The notes under the pieces were generated by a model. That model made no database searches. It saw only the letters and a list, made by a program, of their open reading frames with translations, and had not been told where the DNA came from. Positions 1 to 12,300 of a stretch of 64,000 nucleotides of DNA are shown one piece after another. The stretch is from assembly GCA_032158295.1 (NCBI GenBank), contig CM063245.1:26593726-26657725 (forward strand), written 5' to 3'. The first letter of the stretch is position 1, and the number at the start of each line of letters is the position of its first letter. This DNA comes from Pycnopodia helianthoides. Lineage: Eukaryota > Echinodermata > Asteroidea > Forcipulatida > Asteriidae. Position numbers and translations under genes: made by a program.

Positions 1-959
1 CAATAAGAGCATGTCAAAGTTCTAACTGTGGGATCATGCCTCGAGCTCACATTAATATTTAATGAAAACAAGAGGAGAAACACAATTCTAAAAGTAATGA
101 GGTACAAGGTGAATATGACATCTTCTGTATACAATTGCTTACAGCAACGTCGTTTATAAACAAAGGAATGATCAAATACAGAATAGAATATAAGCATGAA
201 ATGCTGACATCTAAGAGTTAACACAGATCAGCTTCTTTCAAATCATGTACTAAATGACGGACATCAACAGACATGCAACTTTGTAATTGTAAAACAAGAA
301 GATTTGGCCGACCACACTTAACTTTGTAGTGTTCAATGGCACTATTATTAAAGAAAGAAACAAACAAATGAAATCAGCTGAGTTGCATGTCTTCATTAAA
401 ACTGTTTATCATATCTGTTAATTCATAATTAAAGATTTATTTGAAATTTACGATGAGAGATGCTTACTCGTTAAATTGCAAACACAAAAAACTTATATTT
501 CAATCTTGTATTATATTTTATAATATATTTGTTTTTCTTACCACAATATCTTTGACTTGGGAAGTATACCAATAATAGGGAGTTACTTTATTTACACAGA
601 AATATGGCACAGTCAATTGCAAAAGTCTTACCAGCATGCTATTTACAACAGACGAAATGACTTGTTTTATCCTAAAATTGATCTACCAAAATTATTCACA
701 CAATGTACAAATATCAATGGGTGTAGAAGTCCAGTGAATTTTAGGCACAAAAGATCCCATGAAAGAACGCCAACTGAAAATGATGAATTGGTTAATACGA
801 GTCCTGTGTAGAAACAATGTTTTATTATTATTGTTATATTGTCTTGATAATGTATTTTAAGTCAGCTTAATAGACCTTATGCATTGACTTCATCCCCCTA
901 AACTCTTGGAGGTAAAACGATGATGAAACAACGCCAGAGGAAATGCATAGCTGTGTCGT
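1..959. other. no gene recognised
   Basis: This is AT-rich sequence in which no exon could be supported. An open frame on the plus strand ends near 811, but it has no good start, no clear splice acceptor and no recognisable domain. The region lies downstream of the EEF2K stop codon, so part of it could be EEF2K 3' UTR; no convincing poly(A) signal fixes the limit. Confidence 0.3.
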
Positions 960-1275
960 ATCTGGGGCACAGGTTGGGCCAACGGGAGCACAAGTTGGGC
1001 CATTGGGTGTGAAGATTGGACCAATGGGCACACAGATTGGGCAAATAGGTGCATAGGTTGGGCCAATAGGTGCATAGGTTGGGCCAATAGATCAATACAT
1101 GTAGGTTGAACCAATGGGTACATAAGTTGGGCCAATAGGTGAACAGTTTTGGACAATGGGAGTATAAACAGGTTGAACCAATGGGCACACAGGTTGGGCT
1201 AATGGGTGTACAGTTTGCGGCAATGGTGCAGTTTGGGCCAACGGATGCACAATTTGGGCTCACAGTTAGGGCCAC
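960..1275. repeat. minisatellite, ~20-bp degenerate unit
   Basis: About fifteen imperfect copies of a unit like GGTTGGGCCAATGGGTGCAC run head to tail. Units drift in sequence and length, so the array looks old. Long open frames across it on the minus strand arise from the periodicity and are not genes. Confidence 0.85.
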
Positions 1276-2138
1276 TTTAGACTGAAATATTTTGCGACAA
1301 GTACACACAAAAATTATCCTTCTTCAGTTGCTCAACAAGAGTTTTGTCATAATGGGCAGGTGAGTAATTTAAATGTAAAGTTGTATTCAGAACGTGGAGG
1401 TAGTTAGATAAGTTTCTTAAAGTGAAAAAAAAAAAGAATTAATCATGCAAAAATATACACCTGACATCAAGTACTAATGGCTGACTACGTTTCTTTAACA
1501 CTGAGTAATGCATGATAAACATGTACAATGTGTTTAACTCTACTCTCTCATTAGTCTGACATTGATAGAGGCCCACCACCCACAAATACAAGACTATTTA
1601 CTATTCATTTGTCTTTTCGTACCCGTCCTCTTTCAAAGTCACCTTACGTGTTCTTAGTGAATGTGACGTTCCATGGCAGTAACCAGGCATTTCTTGCCAA
1701 AACTCAAACCTGGGTTTTATTTGTTCATCACGTAGATGAGACTAACATCAAATTTGGGCCCGTAACATATTTCTCAAAGTATAGAATGTTTCAGACATAA
1801 CATCGCACTGATAGCAAGGTTGATGTTTTGATTGTCTTCACATATTAACAGACCCCTTTGCATTGGCCGCCATCGCTGAGGTCAAACAATGGAAACGTTG
1901 TACGCGCCGCGCACAACTCTCAGCCAATGATTGCTCTTCAGTGCCCTCAGTGAGGGAGCTGTTTTGGGCTTGTGATGTCATATGCGAGGGGGTCTTTACC
2001 ATTTTGGCTGTTTCCCCGAACTGCCCATTTTTGCATGGAGCGCTACACATGGTTTGAACTTCACTGGAATGCAAATACCAACCACATAATAATGTCGATT
2101 GGGATACAGTTATATTATAAGTTATCACACAAATGCAA

Positions 2139-2232
2139 GTGGAATACGGAAAAATAAAGCACTTCTGCTTCCCATATCTAAAGGCCGAGTTGAATATGGG
2201 ACGCAAACGCGCTATATTTTCCGTATTCCACG
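2139..2232. repeat. short hairpin element
   Basis: GTGGAATACGGAAAA at the left is matched by TTTTCCGTATTCCAC at the right, about 94 bp in total, with a second inverted pair (CCCATAT/ATATGGG) inside. It resembles a small foldback transposon. The surrounding 1300-2518 shows no gene. Confidence 0.6.
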
Positions 2233-2518
2233 AGCGTGCATGTGATATCCAATTTATCTTCAAGCTATCTTGAGCGCAGTGGATGACGCACCGCTGTACA
2301 AGGGGGAAAAAGTGCCAGACGCGCCACTTTTTGCGTATAGCTTAGAATAGAGCAATAAGCGGAGTTAGAACAGCTCAATACGCAGAGTGTGATAGAGCCG
2401 TTCAGTACCGGTTTATATCACACTCCTTGTTGCTATGGTTCAACCAATCAAATTGGAAGATTCAAGCCTGCTTGAAGATGTTATTTATCACAGGAAGCCA
2501 TCTTGTTTTCTTCTCTAA

Positions 2519-2700
2519 CAAGGGCCCAATTTCTTAAAGATGCTTATGCATTAAAAGGAGCTTAACACAACAAGATCATGCTTACCAGAACAAGGTTACC
2601 AACCAAAATATTATCTCACATGTACCATCTGTGACTGGTATCCTGCTTATTTTTGCATAGCTTAATAGTTGTAAGCACCATTTTCTGTTTAACAGCTGTA
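2519..2700 (-). mobile_element. degenerate GGGCCCAATTTC foldback element
   Basis: It starts with GGGCCCAATTTC and carries the internal stretches shared by this family, such as TGCTTACCAGAACAAGGTTACC and GACTGGTATCCTGCT in related form. The right end is lost or rearranged. It lies just beyond the EEF2K stop codon, possibly in the 3' UTR. Confidence 0.6.
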
Positions 2701-3192
2701 TGAGCTGTTCAGCAAAAAATACTGCTAGCATATTTCTTTGCTTACCAAAATTGAGCAGTGAAACAGCATTTGGCCTGGTAACCAAGCTGAGGCTTGAATG
2801 AAAGAAAGCAGTCCAGTGCAGCGTCCATTTTGTTTAGAGGTAACCAGGGCTTAATGTCATGAAACTGCTAAGCAAGAGCCCCTGTCGCGACAATGTGAAA
2901 TATATGGCATTTTGATGACTCTGTTTCTGCTAAGCATATTATGTTCATCAATTTGGTCTGATCCAGATGACCACATCATAAACTTTGATCTTAAATTGGT
3001 TTTGTATAAACATGAAACAATTCTCGCACTTCTCAAAAAGCATGAAGTGCTAGTTAGCTAGTCTATCATTCACTGAGACTGCATCCTGTATGAGTCGTCT
3101 TCTTCTTCCCTTTACTCCAAAGTGCTCGTCAGCAAGCATATGTAGTACTTGTTTGCTAGTCTACTTTTCACTGAATGTGCATCATGTATGAT

Positions 3193-3326
3193 TTATGCCG
3201 AGTCATCCTCTTCCTCATCTTCTTCCATTTCTCCATAGCATTCCTCAGCGAGCATGTAGTACTTGTTGGCCAGTCTACCTTTCATGGCCTCCATAGCTGC
3301 TTCAGCCGCCTCATTGTACAAATCGC
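3193..3326 (-). CDS. EEF2K: EEF2K coding exon 12, C-terminus and stop
   Basis: It encodes GDLYNEAAEAAMEAMKGRLA, then NKYYMLAEECYGEMEEDEEE and a TAA stop at 3193-3195. The vertebrate C-terminus, needed to recruit eEF2, is the most conserved part of the tail. The acidic EEDEEEDDSA extension replaces the shorter vertebrate end. Confidence 0.95.
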
Positions 3327-6300
3327 CTACGAAGAAATTAATCATTTTTGATAACAATCATTTTTTTTAAATATGAGATTGTGTCAAAATGATTTCCAAG
3401 CTATTAAATACATATAGGAATACTTTTTTAAATGTTATTATTTGTGCTTTTATAACTATTGTTTAATTGTGGTCATGACACCTAGGAATGGCTTGCCCTT
3501 CACACTAGCCCAGTGTACATTGTCTAGTAAAAACTGCCACGGGCTAGTAAACATCACTTCTCAACTGTCCCTATGGGCTACTACAAACTGTGCAACCTAC
3601 TTGTTTATATTGCTTATACTTCTTCATTTTGATATGTGAATAACAAACTTTTTAAAAGTGTTAACTTGTTTTTGATGTTTGAATGTAACTTTATTTACTT
3701 GACCATTAAACTGGTTATTATTATTATTTTTATTTATTTGGCCAAAATATGCAACAATCATACAGACATACATGTACATGAAAGTGAACGGATAATTCTA
3801 TATAGAAAAGGATAGGTAACAATGTCTAGTTTATAAATGTACAGACTGAAATTAATAAATGGATTTAAAAAGCAGGAGCGAGGGGCCGGGGATGGGAGAG
3901 AAGAGAATGGTATGGGTGTAGAGAGCAAAAATTGAAAGTCCAAGTAGCAATATAATAAAGCAGCAATTGAACACAGGCTAGTAATTAAAGGCAACATTAA
4001 TCATAAAGGCAAGATAGAAACATGAAAAAACAAAATTCATTATAAGATGGCCAGGATTAATTAATAAAAGCAAACCTAATCACTGTGACTCGAGAGTCTA
4101 TTAATCCAATCTTAAGATGACACACTTATTAAATAAAAACTAAAAATCTGCAAATAATGATCACTAACATTAGTCCATCAGAAAGATACATTTATGACAA
4201 TACATGTTTCAAATCTGGGCTACTAAAAACTTCCTGGGGGCAAGTAAAATACACAGTTAACCAGCTCGGTGGACTACTTTACAAAAACATAAGTGCAAGG
4301 CCTGCTACAGATTTTGTTAAGTGCCTAGCACTGTAGCCCACATGCCTGAAGAAACCTGTGAAAAGAAGGCAGTGAAGAAACGCTCCATGTGGAATGTGTA
4401 AGGAAATCTCACACATGAAATAAAGTAAGGACTGAACGAAACACAATCTACAATTCAGGCTCTGGTATAAGGTGGGATTTGAACCAGAGTCCACAGAGAG
4501 ACTGGTACAAAAACACCTGTTCACATTTAGTTAAAGCAAAACAAACAAAGAAAATGTGAACATGGTCAAAATATAAACAAAACCCCAAAGAACAGGCACA
4601 CTCCATGTACTGGGCTGTCCAGTCCACGTCAAAACATATCCATGCAACATACTCCAGTGTGAGTTCACCTCATACTGTTTAAACCATCAAAACTCCTTAG
4701 GAGTATGCATCACCGGCAGCAAAATGGGCGCACATGTTGCTCATCATTCACATCAACAATCTCTACCCTCACAGTACCCATTTACTGCTGGTCAATGAGA
4801 AGCAATTGAAATTAATTGTCTTACTAAAGACACGACCAGGATTCGAACCCCCCTCTAATGACTCAGCCACAAGCACTTGAGTTTAATGAGCTAGACAGCT
4901 CAACCATGTCAAGCTACATTCAGGCCTTGAGCATCACTTTTGAGAGGGCAAGGCCATTTTAATTTTGCAAAAGGCACTTCTGTTGGGAAAATCTTAAGTT
5001 CAATGCATGGGAAACTTTTGAAGGGCCACCAAGGCCAAGACCAGGGCCTGATTTCATAGAACTGCTTAAGCAGCAAGTGTTGCTGCTTAGGAAAAATGAG
5101 TAGGAAACCAGTCACAGATGGTACATGTGGAATTGTATTTTGGCTGGTAACTTCATTCTGGTAAGCACAAATCTATTGTGCTTATCTAATTTAAGCAGCT
5201 CTATAAAGTTGGGCCCAGGGCAACAGAGGCCATGGATTTTGTGGCCTCCGTGTAAGTTCAGGCCAGGGGCCAATTTCATAAAGCTGCTAAAGCAGCAAAT
5301 ACTACTCAACAATTTTCCGCTTAGCAAAAATAAGCAGGTTACCAGTCACAGATTGTACACGTGATATGGTATTTTGGCCGGTAACCTTACTCTGGTAAGC
5401 ATAATTTTATTGTGCTTAGCTACTTTTTTATGCTTAAGCAGCTCTATGAAATTGGGCCCAGTACAATGACCTCACAATCTCACAACGTATGATCTCCAAA
5501 TCAATCGTGACGAGGTACTCACCTGCTTTCTGTGAGTTCTTGTCTAACCCATGTCCACCTGTTCTGTACATATTAGCTTGTTTGACCAACAGCTGGTAGT
5601 TAGGGTCTTCATTCAGACAGTCAAAGTCTCCATTCTCGTCTTCCTTGGCCATTACGATAGCTTGTTGGCACCAATGTACAGCCTCAGTCCACATTATCTC
5701 CCTGCAAATACAAAAAACATCATTGGAATGATCCAAGCAATTGGGGGGGGGGGGGAAGAAACCTCAGTTGGAGGTTGCTAGGGCCCAATAATTACTAATA
5801 TCAGAGTCTTATTTAAAGCATGTATCCACTAATAAGGTGCTCAAGGCGTTGGAACAAATAGAAACTCTTCATGCTACAGTTAAAAGTATGAATTAAAAGC
5901 ATTGACGTTGTCACCTGTTAGTTCCAAGGTTCGTTCCACTCAGGTAAGCATTGGCCAAATAGATCATAGAAGCTCTATCACCGGCCTCAGCTGCCTGCTC
6001 CATTAAATCCAAACCCTCGTTGGTATTCTCTTCATTTTCCTGCTTTAAAATAAAGAACAGTACATGTGTGTTAATAATAGGTTGAGCAAGTCTCACACGT
6101 AATTGAATATTGACGTTAAAAGTGTGTGATTTTCTTCACAACTTAAAAGCAATGTACAAAGGAAACAAAGTTATATTTTATATATCACACATATAGATCT
6201 TTGCCATTTGACGGGTCATGTGTCATCTATTTACTTTGCCATGTATACTGCTGCAATGCTCCAAAATTGAATATAGAAGGTCCTATATGGATAATTATAG

Positions 6301-9300
6301 GATGCGTCGCAGCCTTGTTTCCAAAATAATCGTTCCCTGCCTGTTTGTCCTAACAAGGCAAGATCGAATCATGGCGAACAAGGTTGCAGTCTACATGGAG
6401 TCGTCCATGTTGCTTAGAAGGGTTTTTTTTCCTTCTTCAAAATTTTTAGAGTGAGGGGTGGACGAGTTTCTGTGTCTTTTAAGTGTGAAAAAATTTCATA
6501 TGATAAAAATCTAAAGACTTATATAAAACAAATATTGAATGCATTTCATTCATGCAATATCGCAGAATATAATCACTCGGTGAAATCTGGCTTTTTCATT
6601 TGAAAATGAATAGTCCAGATTTTACCTTGAGATTATTTTTTGCCATAATGCACTCAAATGCATCCAATATTTATATAATATTCTTTTGTGATAAGAAGAT
6701 TAAAAAAACACATAATTAAATATTAAAAAATACAAGGTATACATAATAAATTACCACAATTTTTTAAAAGCTAAATATAAAATGAATCAAATACAAAGAG
6801 TGAAACATGATGGCCATGAACTGTTTCTAGCATTAACAATAAAAAGAAATTCTATAAGAAACTTGCGGGTACAACCATGTATGAAACTCTTTTGGGAGAA
6901 GAACCGTTCTTGACATTTCAAACAGTATACTCATCTTCATGAGATACGAGTATACCGTTCGAAACGTCAAGACCACACTGGTTCTCAGAACCAACGCTTC
7001 TCCGAAAAGAGTTCCACCTGCAAGTTTACTACTATAGTTTTTCTCACTAATAACTTTAACGAGTACACTGTTTGAAATGTCGAGACCACACCTGCTCTTC
7101 ACAGAGTCAACACTTCACCGAAAAGAGTTTCATACATGGCTGTACCTGCAAGTTTACTACTATCGTTTTTCTTATGATCCAAACAATGCAAAGCTTCAAA
7201 CATCACATATTAAAAATGAGTTTTACAAACCTGGAAAAAAAAGAGGCAATGATGGCATCATGTTAAATAATGGAAATTAAATCCCTTCCAAGTGATACAC
7301 TAACAACTTCATGCAGTAGAAACCTAAATGGCTGTTCTTTGTTTTTACTTGATAATTCGGAAGAGCATTTATTTGCCTGCCTACTTACATTCACGGTGAC
7401 AGTCTCAAGAACTGAATGAGGCAAATCCAGATAGATCTTAGCGAGACCCAAGATCGCTTCCATGGTTCCACAATGAGACGCCTGCTCCAGATGATAAAAC
7501 GCGGCTCGCATGTTGTGATCGTCGTAGTTTTCCACAAAGCGACCGACATCGTGGTACTTGGCGAGATCCAAGTGCACCTGGAAAAGATGGCGTTTGATTT
7601 AATTTCATTCAGTCTTACGTACGTGCTTTGTGGCGTGTCGTGGCCGAACGGTTAAGAGCACCGGACTCAAGCTGTGGTGTTTCTGATCAACAGAGTGTGG
7701 GTTCGAGTCCCGGTCCTGACACTTGTGCCCTTGAGCAAGGCACTTAATCATAATTGCTTTGTAAAAAGTTGAGAAAGTAGTGCATTCTGCTCTATCAGCT
7801 GGGCTCCTAGTGGATGACACCCATGCCTACATCCTTACGGACTGTGAAGGGTTATAACCCTGTTTCAGCCCCATGGAGTAGGCGGCAACGTGCCCCTGGT
7901 GTCAGTTGATTTGGGTCAACAGCCCAAATCAGTTAAGTGTAGCCTTCACCTTGAAGTGGCCAGCTGGCCTTGTGAGTTAGGCAAGATCTCATTAAAACAA
8001 ATTAAAGAAGGAGTTTGCTTGAAGATACTAAATAAGATGTTACCTGTCCCAGAACAGATCCTCCCATTTTCCTCTTCATATTCAACCTCTCCCTCATGGC
8101 TACTTCAATATTCACCGAGGATGCCTTGTGGGTCTTATTCCTCATCATGGCTTGCCGTTCCTCCTCCTAAATAGAAAGACAATGTGAGAAGAAATAGACA
8201 GACAACGTGAGAAGAAAACACAAACAAAAACGATCATTCATTGATACTTTGTGATGGCAATTTCCACCTAGTACAACAGGCATAATAGACCACAGATTCT
8301 GCTTTTACCGATGAAGAAATGTGTAAGCTTTAGGTGAAGAATTTCAGCTGAGCTTTTCTTTAATCTTTCTTCTCCGTCCCTGCAACTCTTGGTCACTTTT
8401 TCCAGTAAGTTGACCAACCATTTGATATCATTCAACTGCACGGGTTGCGTATGCTAGCCGCACAACTGTGCACATAACAGAATGAGTGCACTGTGTTGAT
8501 ATTTACCATATTATATTATACTGCAGGCTGGCATAGTTTATCTATCATTCAAAACCACAGTAGATGATAATGAATGGTCAGACAGTAGGAGGGTTGACTG
8601 TGAACTGTGGAGATGCATTCACCACATGATATCAAGTTGCAGGCTGGCATAGTTTATCTAGCATTCAAAACCACAGTGGAAGATATTGAATGGTCAGACA
8701 GTGGGATGATTTTGTTGAAAAGTTAGGAAGGATCATAATAACAGGGTCTATCCACAACAAATGTCCTGAACACAGAGATTAAAATGACGGCATACAAATT
8801 GGCAATCTCCGATTAAATTCTAAATATGATAGTTTAGCATCAAATTTATCAGTATCAATTATTAACACACCGCACAGCTTTTCAAGTATGAATGCCATTT
8901 TCCACAAGCGTTTCATTGTTAAGCCACATTTGAAAACCTACAAGTTTGTTTTCTTCTTCAGGATTGGTAACTTAAAGTTATTATACAGGATTGGTAAGGA
9001 TAATAACCGTTATTGTTTAATTTTAGTCTGAAAGCTTACTAATTATGAAGTTCATACTAGTAACCCTTTTGTCTGTGACATATTTCCCTTTACATGAAGA
9101 AGAAAAAAAAACCAAAAAACACAAAACAAAAATGCAAAAGCTGATTTTGGTTGTTACAACCAAAATTAAGGACAATGTGTTTAAATGATGAAAATTGTGC
9201 AAGGTTTTCACTATTTTCTGCGGACTCACACAACGGATTGAGCCCAAGTTTTCACAGGTTCATTATTTCATGGTTGATCCCACACAACATGAGCGCTGTC

Positions 9301-12300
9301 TACAGCTATTTTGTCAGCTCTACTAATCCTGTATAATACCTTTAAAGGAACTACCTTTAAAAGAACAATTTCATGGCTGGAAGACTTAAAGGTGATGTAT
9401 GGTTGTGACTACAGACATGTACTCAATTACAGAAGGTACACATTACTATTCTAACTGTCCAAACGTGCATGAGATGTGACAAATAAACAACGCAAAGATG
9501 TCCACTTGTAGCGAAAGTTTCTACATAACTAACATAAAAAAAAACACTAAATAATTCAAAGCAAAATTTGTTGACAACAGGAAAGTTGAAATTAAAACCT
9601 ATGAAAAGAAAGTCATTTTGGACTCTACCTCTACCCACCCCCCTCCCCCAAATATGCCCAGACGTCTGCAATTTAGACAATGAGCTGTAGTTTATAGGAC
9701 CACTAAAAGCTAAAGTGTTTTTTTGTGAATTTTCTAAGCGTTTATGCAACTACATTCTATCTACAATAGCCACTTATTTATGTGAAAGAAAAGAGGGTTT
9801 TCAATTATCTCTCATCTAAATCTGCCAATCTTCTTTACTAGTCAATATTTCAAGAAACAAGGACTGATGCAAAAAACTTCATCTGAACTTTTCAAGATCT
9901 AAAATACATTTGTAAAGGTGTGTGTGTGGGTATGGGTGGACAGGTATCCACATTCAAACCGTAGGCCTATAACAAAAGGGACAATAGGTCCACGGTTGCT
10001 ATCACAAAGGAAACCATTGTGGTCCACGCTTGCTATCACAAAGAATTAAACAAAGGAGGGTCCACGATTACAGGTGTTTACATTGGTGTGTGTGAGCGTG
10101 TCTACCCGTTGAAACCGAGGAAATTAACAAAAGGGACCCGGGTGTTTTGACAGAGCGAGGACGTCCTCGCTTCGCTTTCGTGTACAAAACCAACGGGGTC
10201 ATTGTTTAAAAAAATTAGGTCCAAACAATGGAAGACCAAAGAGAAGTCCTCAATTCAACGGGTTGACAAACATGTGTGTGTTTGTGAGCTTGTTGTGTCG
10301 TCAGCTTAGCCTTTGAGAAAGACTCTGCTAGTGTTGGAACATGGGGTTACTACCACTTTTTTTTAACATAGCAAAAGTCATTTGGATTGGTAAGCACTTT
10401 GCAACAACTGTTTCCTTTCTATTTAGATAAAATTTGTCTGATGTAAAAGGGGCTACACATCCAAAACTCTACAACTTTGATCCAAAACATTCTTCCTGCC
10501 CTTGATTTCGTCATCAAAGTCATAGACTCACAGTCTTCTAAGTACTCATTCCAAAGGAAAACCATCTATGGGGAAATATACATCACAAGTACAAGCAGAA
10601 CACAGAGCTTGACCAATCAGTTTTGCATTTTGCCCAAATGGACCCGCCTGATGCTAGCTTGTAGGTTGTACATGGGAACACCTTGAGCAAAGCTCAGATT
10701 TTATTCCCTTGGGGGGTTAGTACAAAGTACAACTTATTAGTTTCTGTTATATTGATTAATTCTCTCATATCAACCCAAATGAATTGTTATACCAAAAGCC
10801 AAAACCAGATGCAAAAAGCGCCCCAAATGACTTTAGAATAATTGTACAACAGAAAAGAAAAAAAAGGAAAAATCGGGTTGTCTGAAACTGGTGACAAATA
10901 TTAATAATTACTATACCTCATACATATTCATGATCAAGAGCCAAATTCTCATTGGTTCATTCACATCATGTGCCAGATGCTATTTTTGCTGTTTACCAAA
11001 CGCGCACGCGCCAGTATTCAGGCAAACGGTAAATATGCATGCGTAATAGACTGTCGCATTAGCCTAGGTTGGACTCCTCCGTTGCAGTGCAACAGACACT
11101 GACGTCCTACCAGGGCTAACTGTCGCATGTTTGACAGTCTACCAGCATGCGCTTTACGAAGCAATCATTGAACTATCGACTGCTCGCATGCAGGTGTTGT
11201 ATATTAAACAGGAGCGAACATTGCTTGCTACATACACATGAAAAGACGGTGGCACAGGTGAATGTTGCGGCTTCCTCGAGCTCAATGATGCCAAAGTAGA
11301 GAGAAGTATGAGGTATAGTAAAACAAATAACACGCTTTATTTCGGGTGGACAGTCAATAATACATTATAGCTCCCCTCAGTATTGGAAGTTGACCAACTA
11401 GTTCCTGGTGGCTTTGCCTCGCGAACTAGTTTGTCAACTTCCAATACCTCAGGAAGCTAATACCAACTGGCCACCCTCTAACCATGTTATACTTGTACAC
11501 TGTTAACTACATAATACCACGTAAAACTCACTTTGCTTGCAGACCCTGTCTCCTATACGACCCAAATGAAAGACAACATTGAAAAGAAAGTACTGTAAGA
11601 ACTAAAGTATCAAGATTTGTTCTTCTCACTTGTCTAATTGGATTTCAAATTCGGATAGTACTTAACATTCTTTGAGGTTTGAGGTAAATATGGGTGTAGG
11701 GTTTATGGTATATGGGCACAGGGTTGATGATAAATGGATACAGGGTTGATTGTAAATGGGTACACGGATTATGGCAAATGGGTACAGGGTTTATGGTAAA
11801 GGGGTATAGGGTTTATGGTAAATAAGTACATGTACAGGGGTTATGGTATATGGGACAGGGTTGATGGTAAATGGATATAGGGTTGATTGTAAATGGGTAC
11901 ACGGATTATGGCAAATGGGTACAGGGTTTATGGTAAAGGGGTACAGGGTTTATGGTAAATGGGTACAGGGTTTATGGTAAATAAGTACATGTACAGGGGT
12001 TATGGTATATGGGGACAGGGTTGATGGTAAATGGATATAGGTTGATTGTAAATGGGTACACGGATTATGGCAAATGGGTACAGGGTTTATGGTAAAGGGG
12101 TACAGGGTTTATGGTAAATGGGTACAGGGTTTATGGTAAATAAGTACATGTACAGGGGTTATGGTAAATGGGGACAGGGTTTGAGGTAAATACGGGTGTA
12201 GGGTTTATGGTATATGGGGACAGGGTTGATGGTAAATGGATACAGGGTTGATGGTAAATGGGTACATACATGTAGTTTATGGCAAATGGGTACAGGTTTT

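Noticed and set aside
557..811. Open frame ending ERTPTENDELVNTSPV, possible last exon of a plus-strand gene
   Set aside because: The end looks protein-like, but there is no clear acceptor, start, poly(A) signal or known domain, so it could not be supported.
890..1308. Minus-strand frames with repeated HLLAQPM / PNLCTYW
   Set aside because: Produced by the 20-bp minisatellite.
1838..2263. Minus-strand frame of 141 codons
   Set aside because: It crosses a hairpin element, has overlapping open frames on the other strand and shows no recognisable domain.
7640..7725. tRNA-Leu(CAA) gene
   Set aside because: The head is tRNA-like but continues into a body repeated at 46290-46590 and 17234-17310, so it is a SINE.
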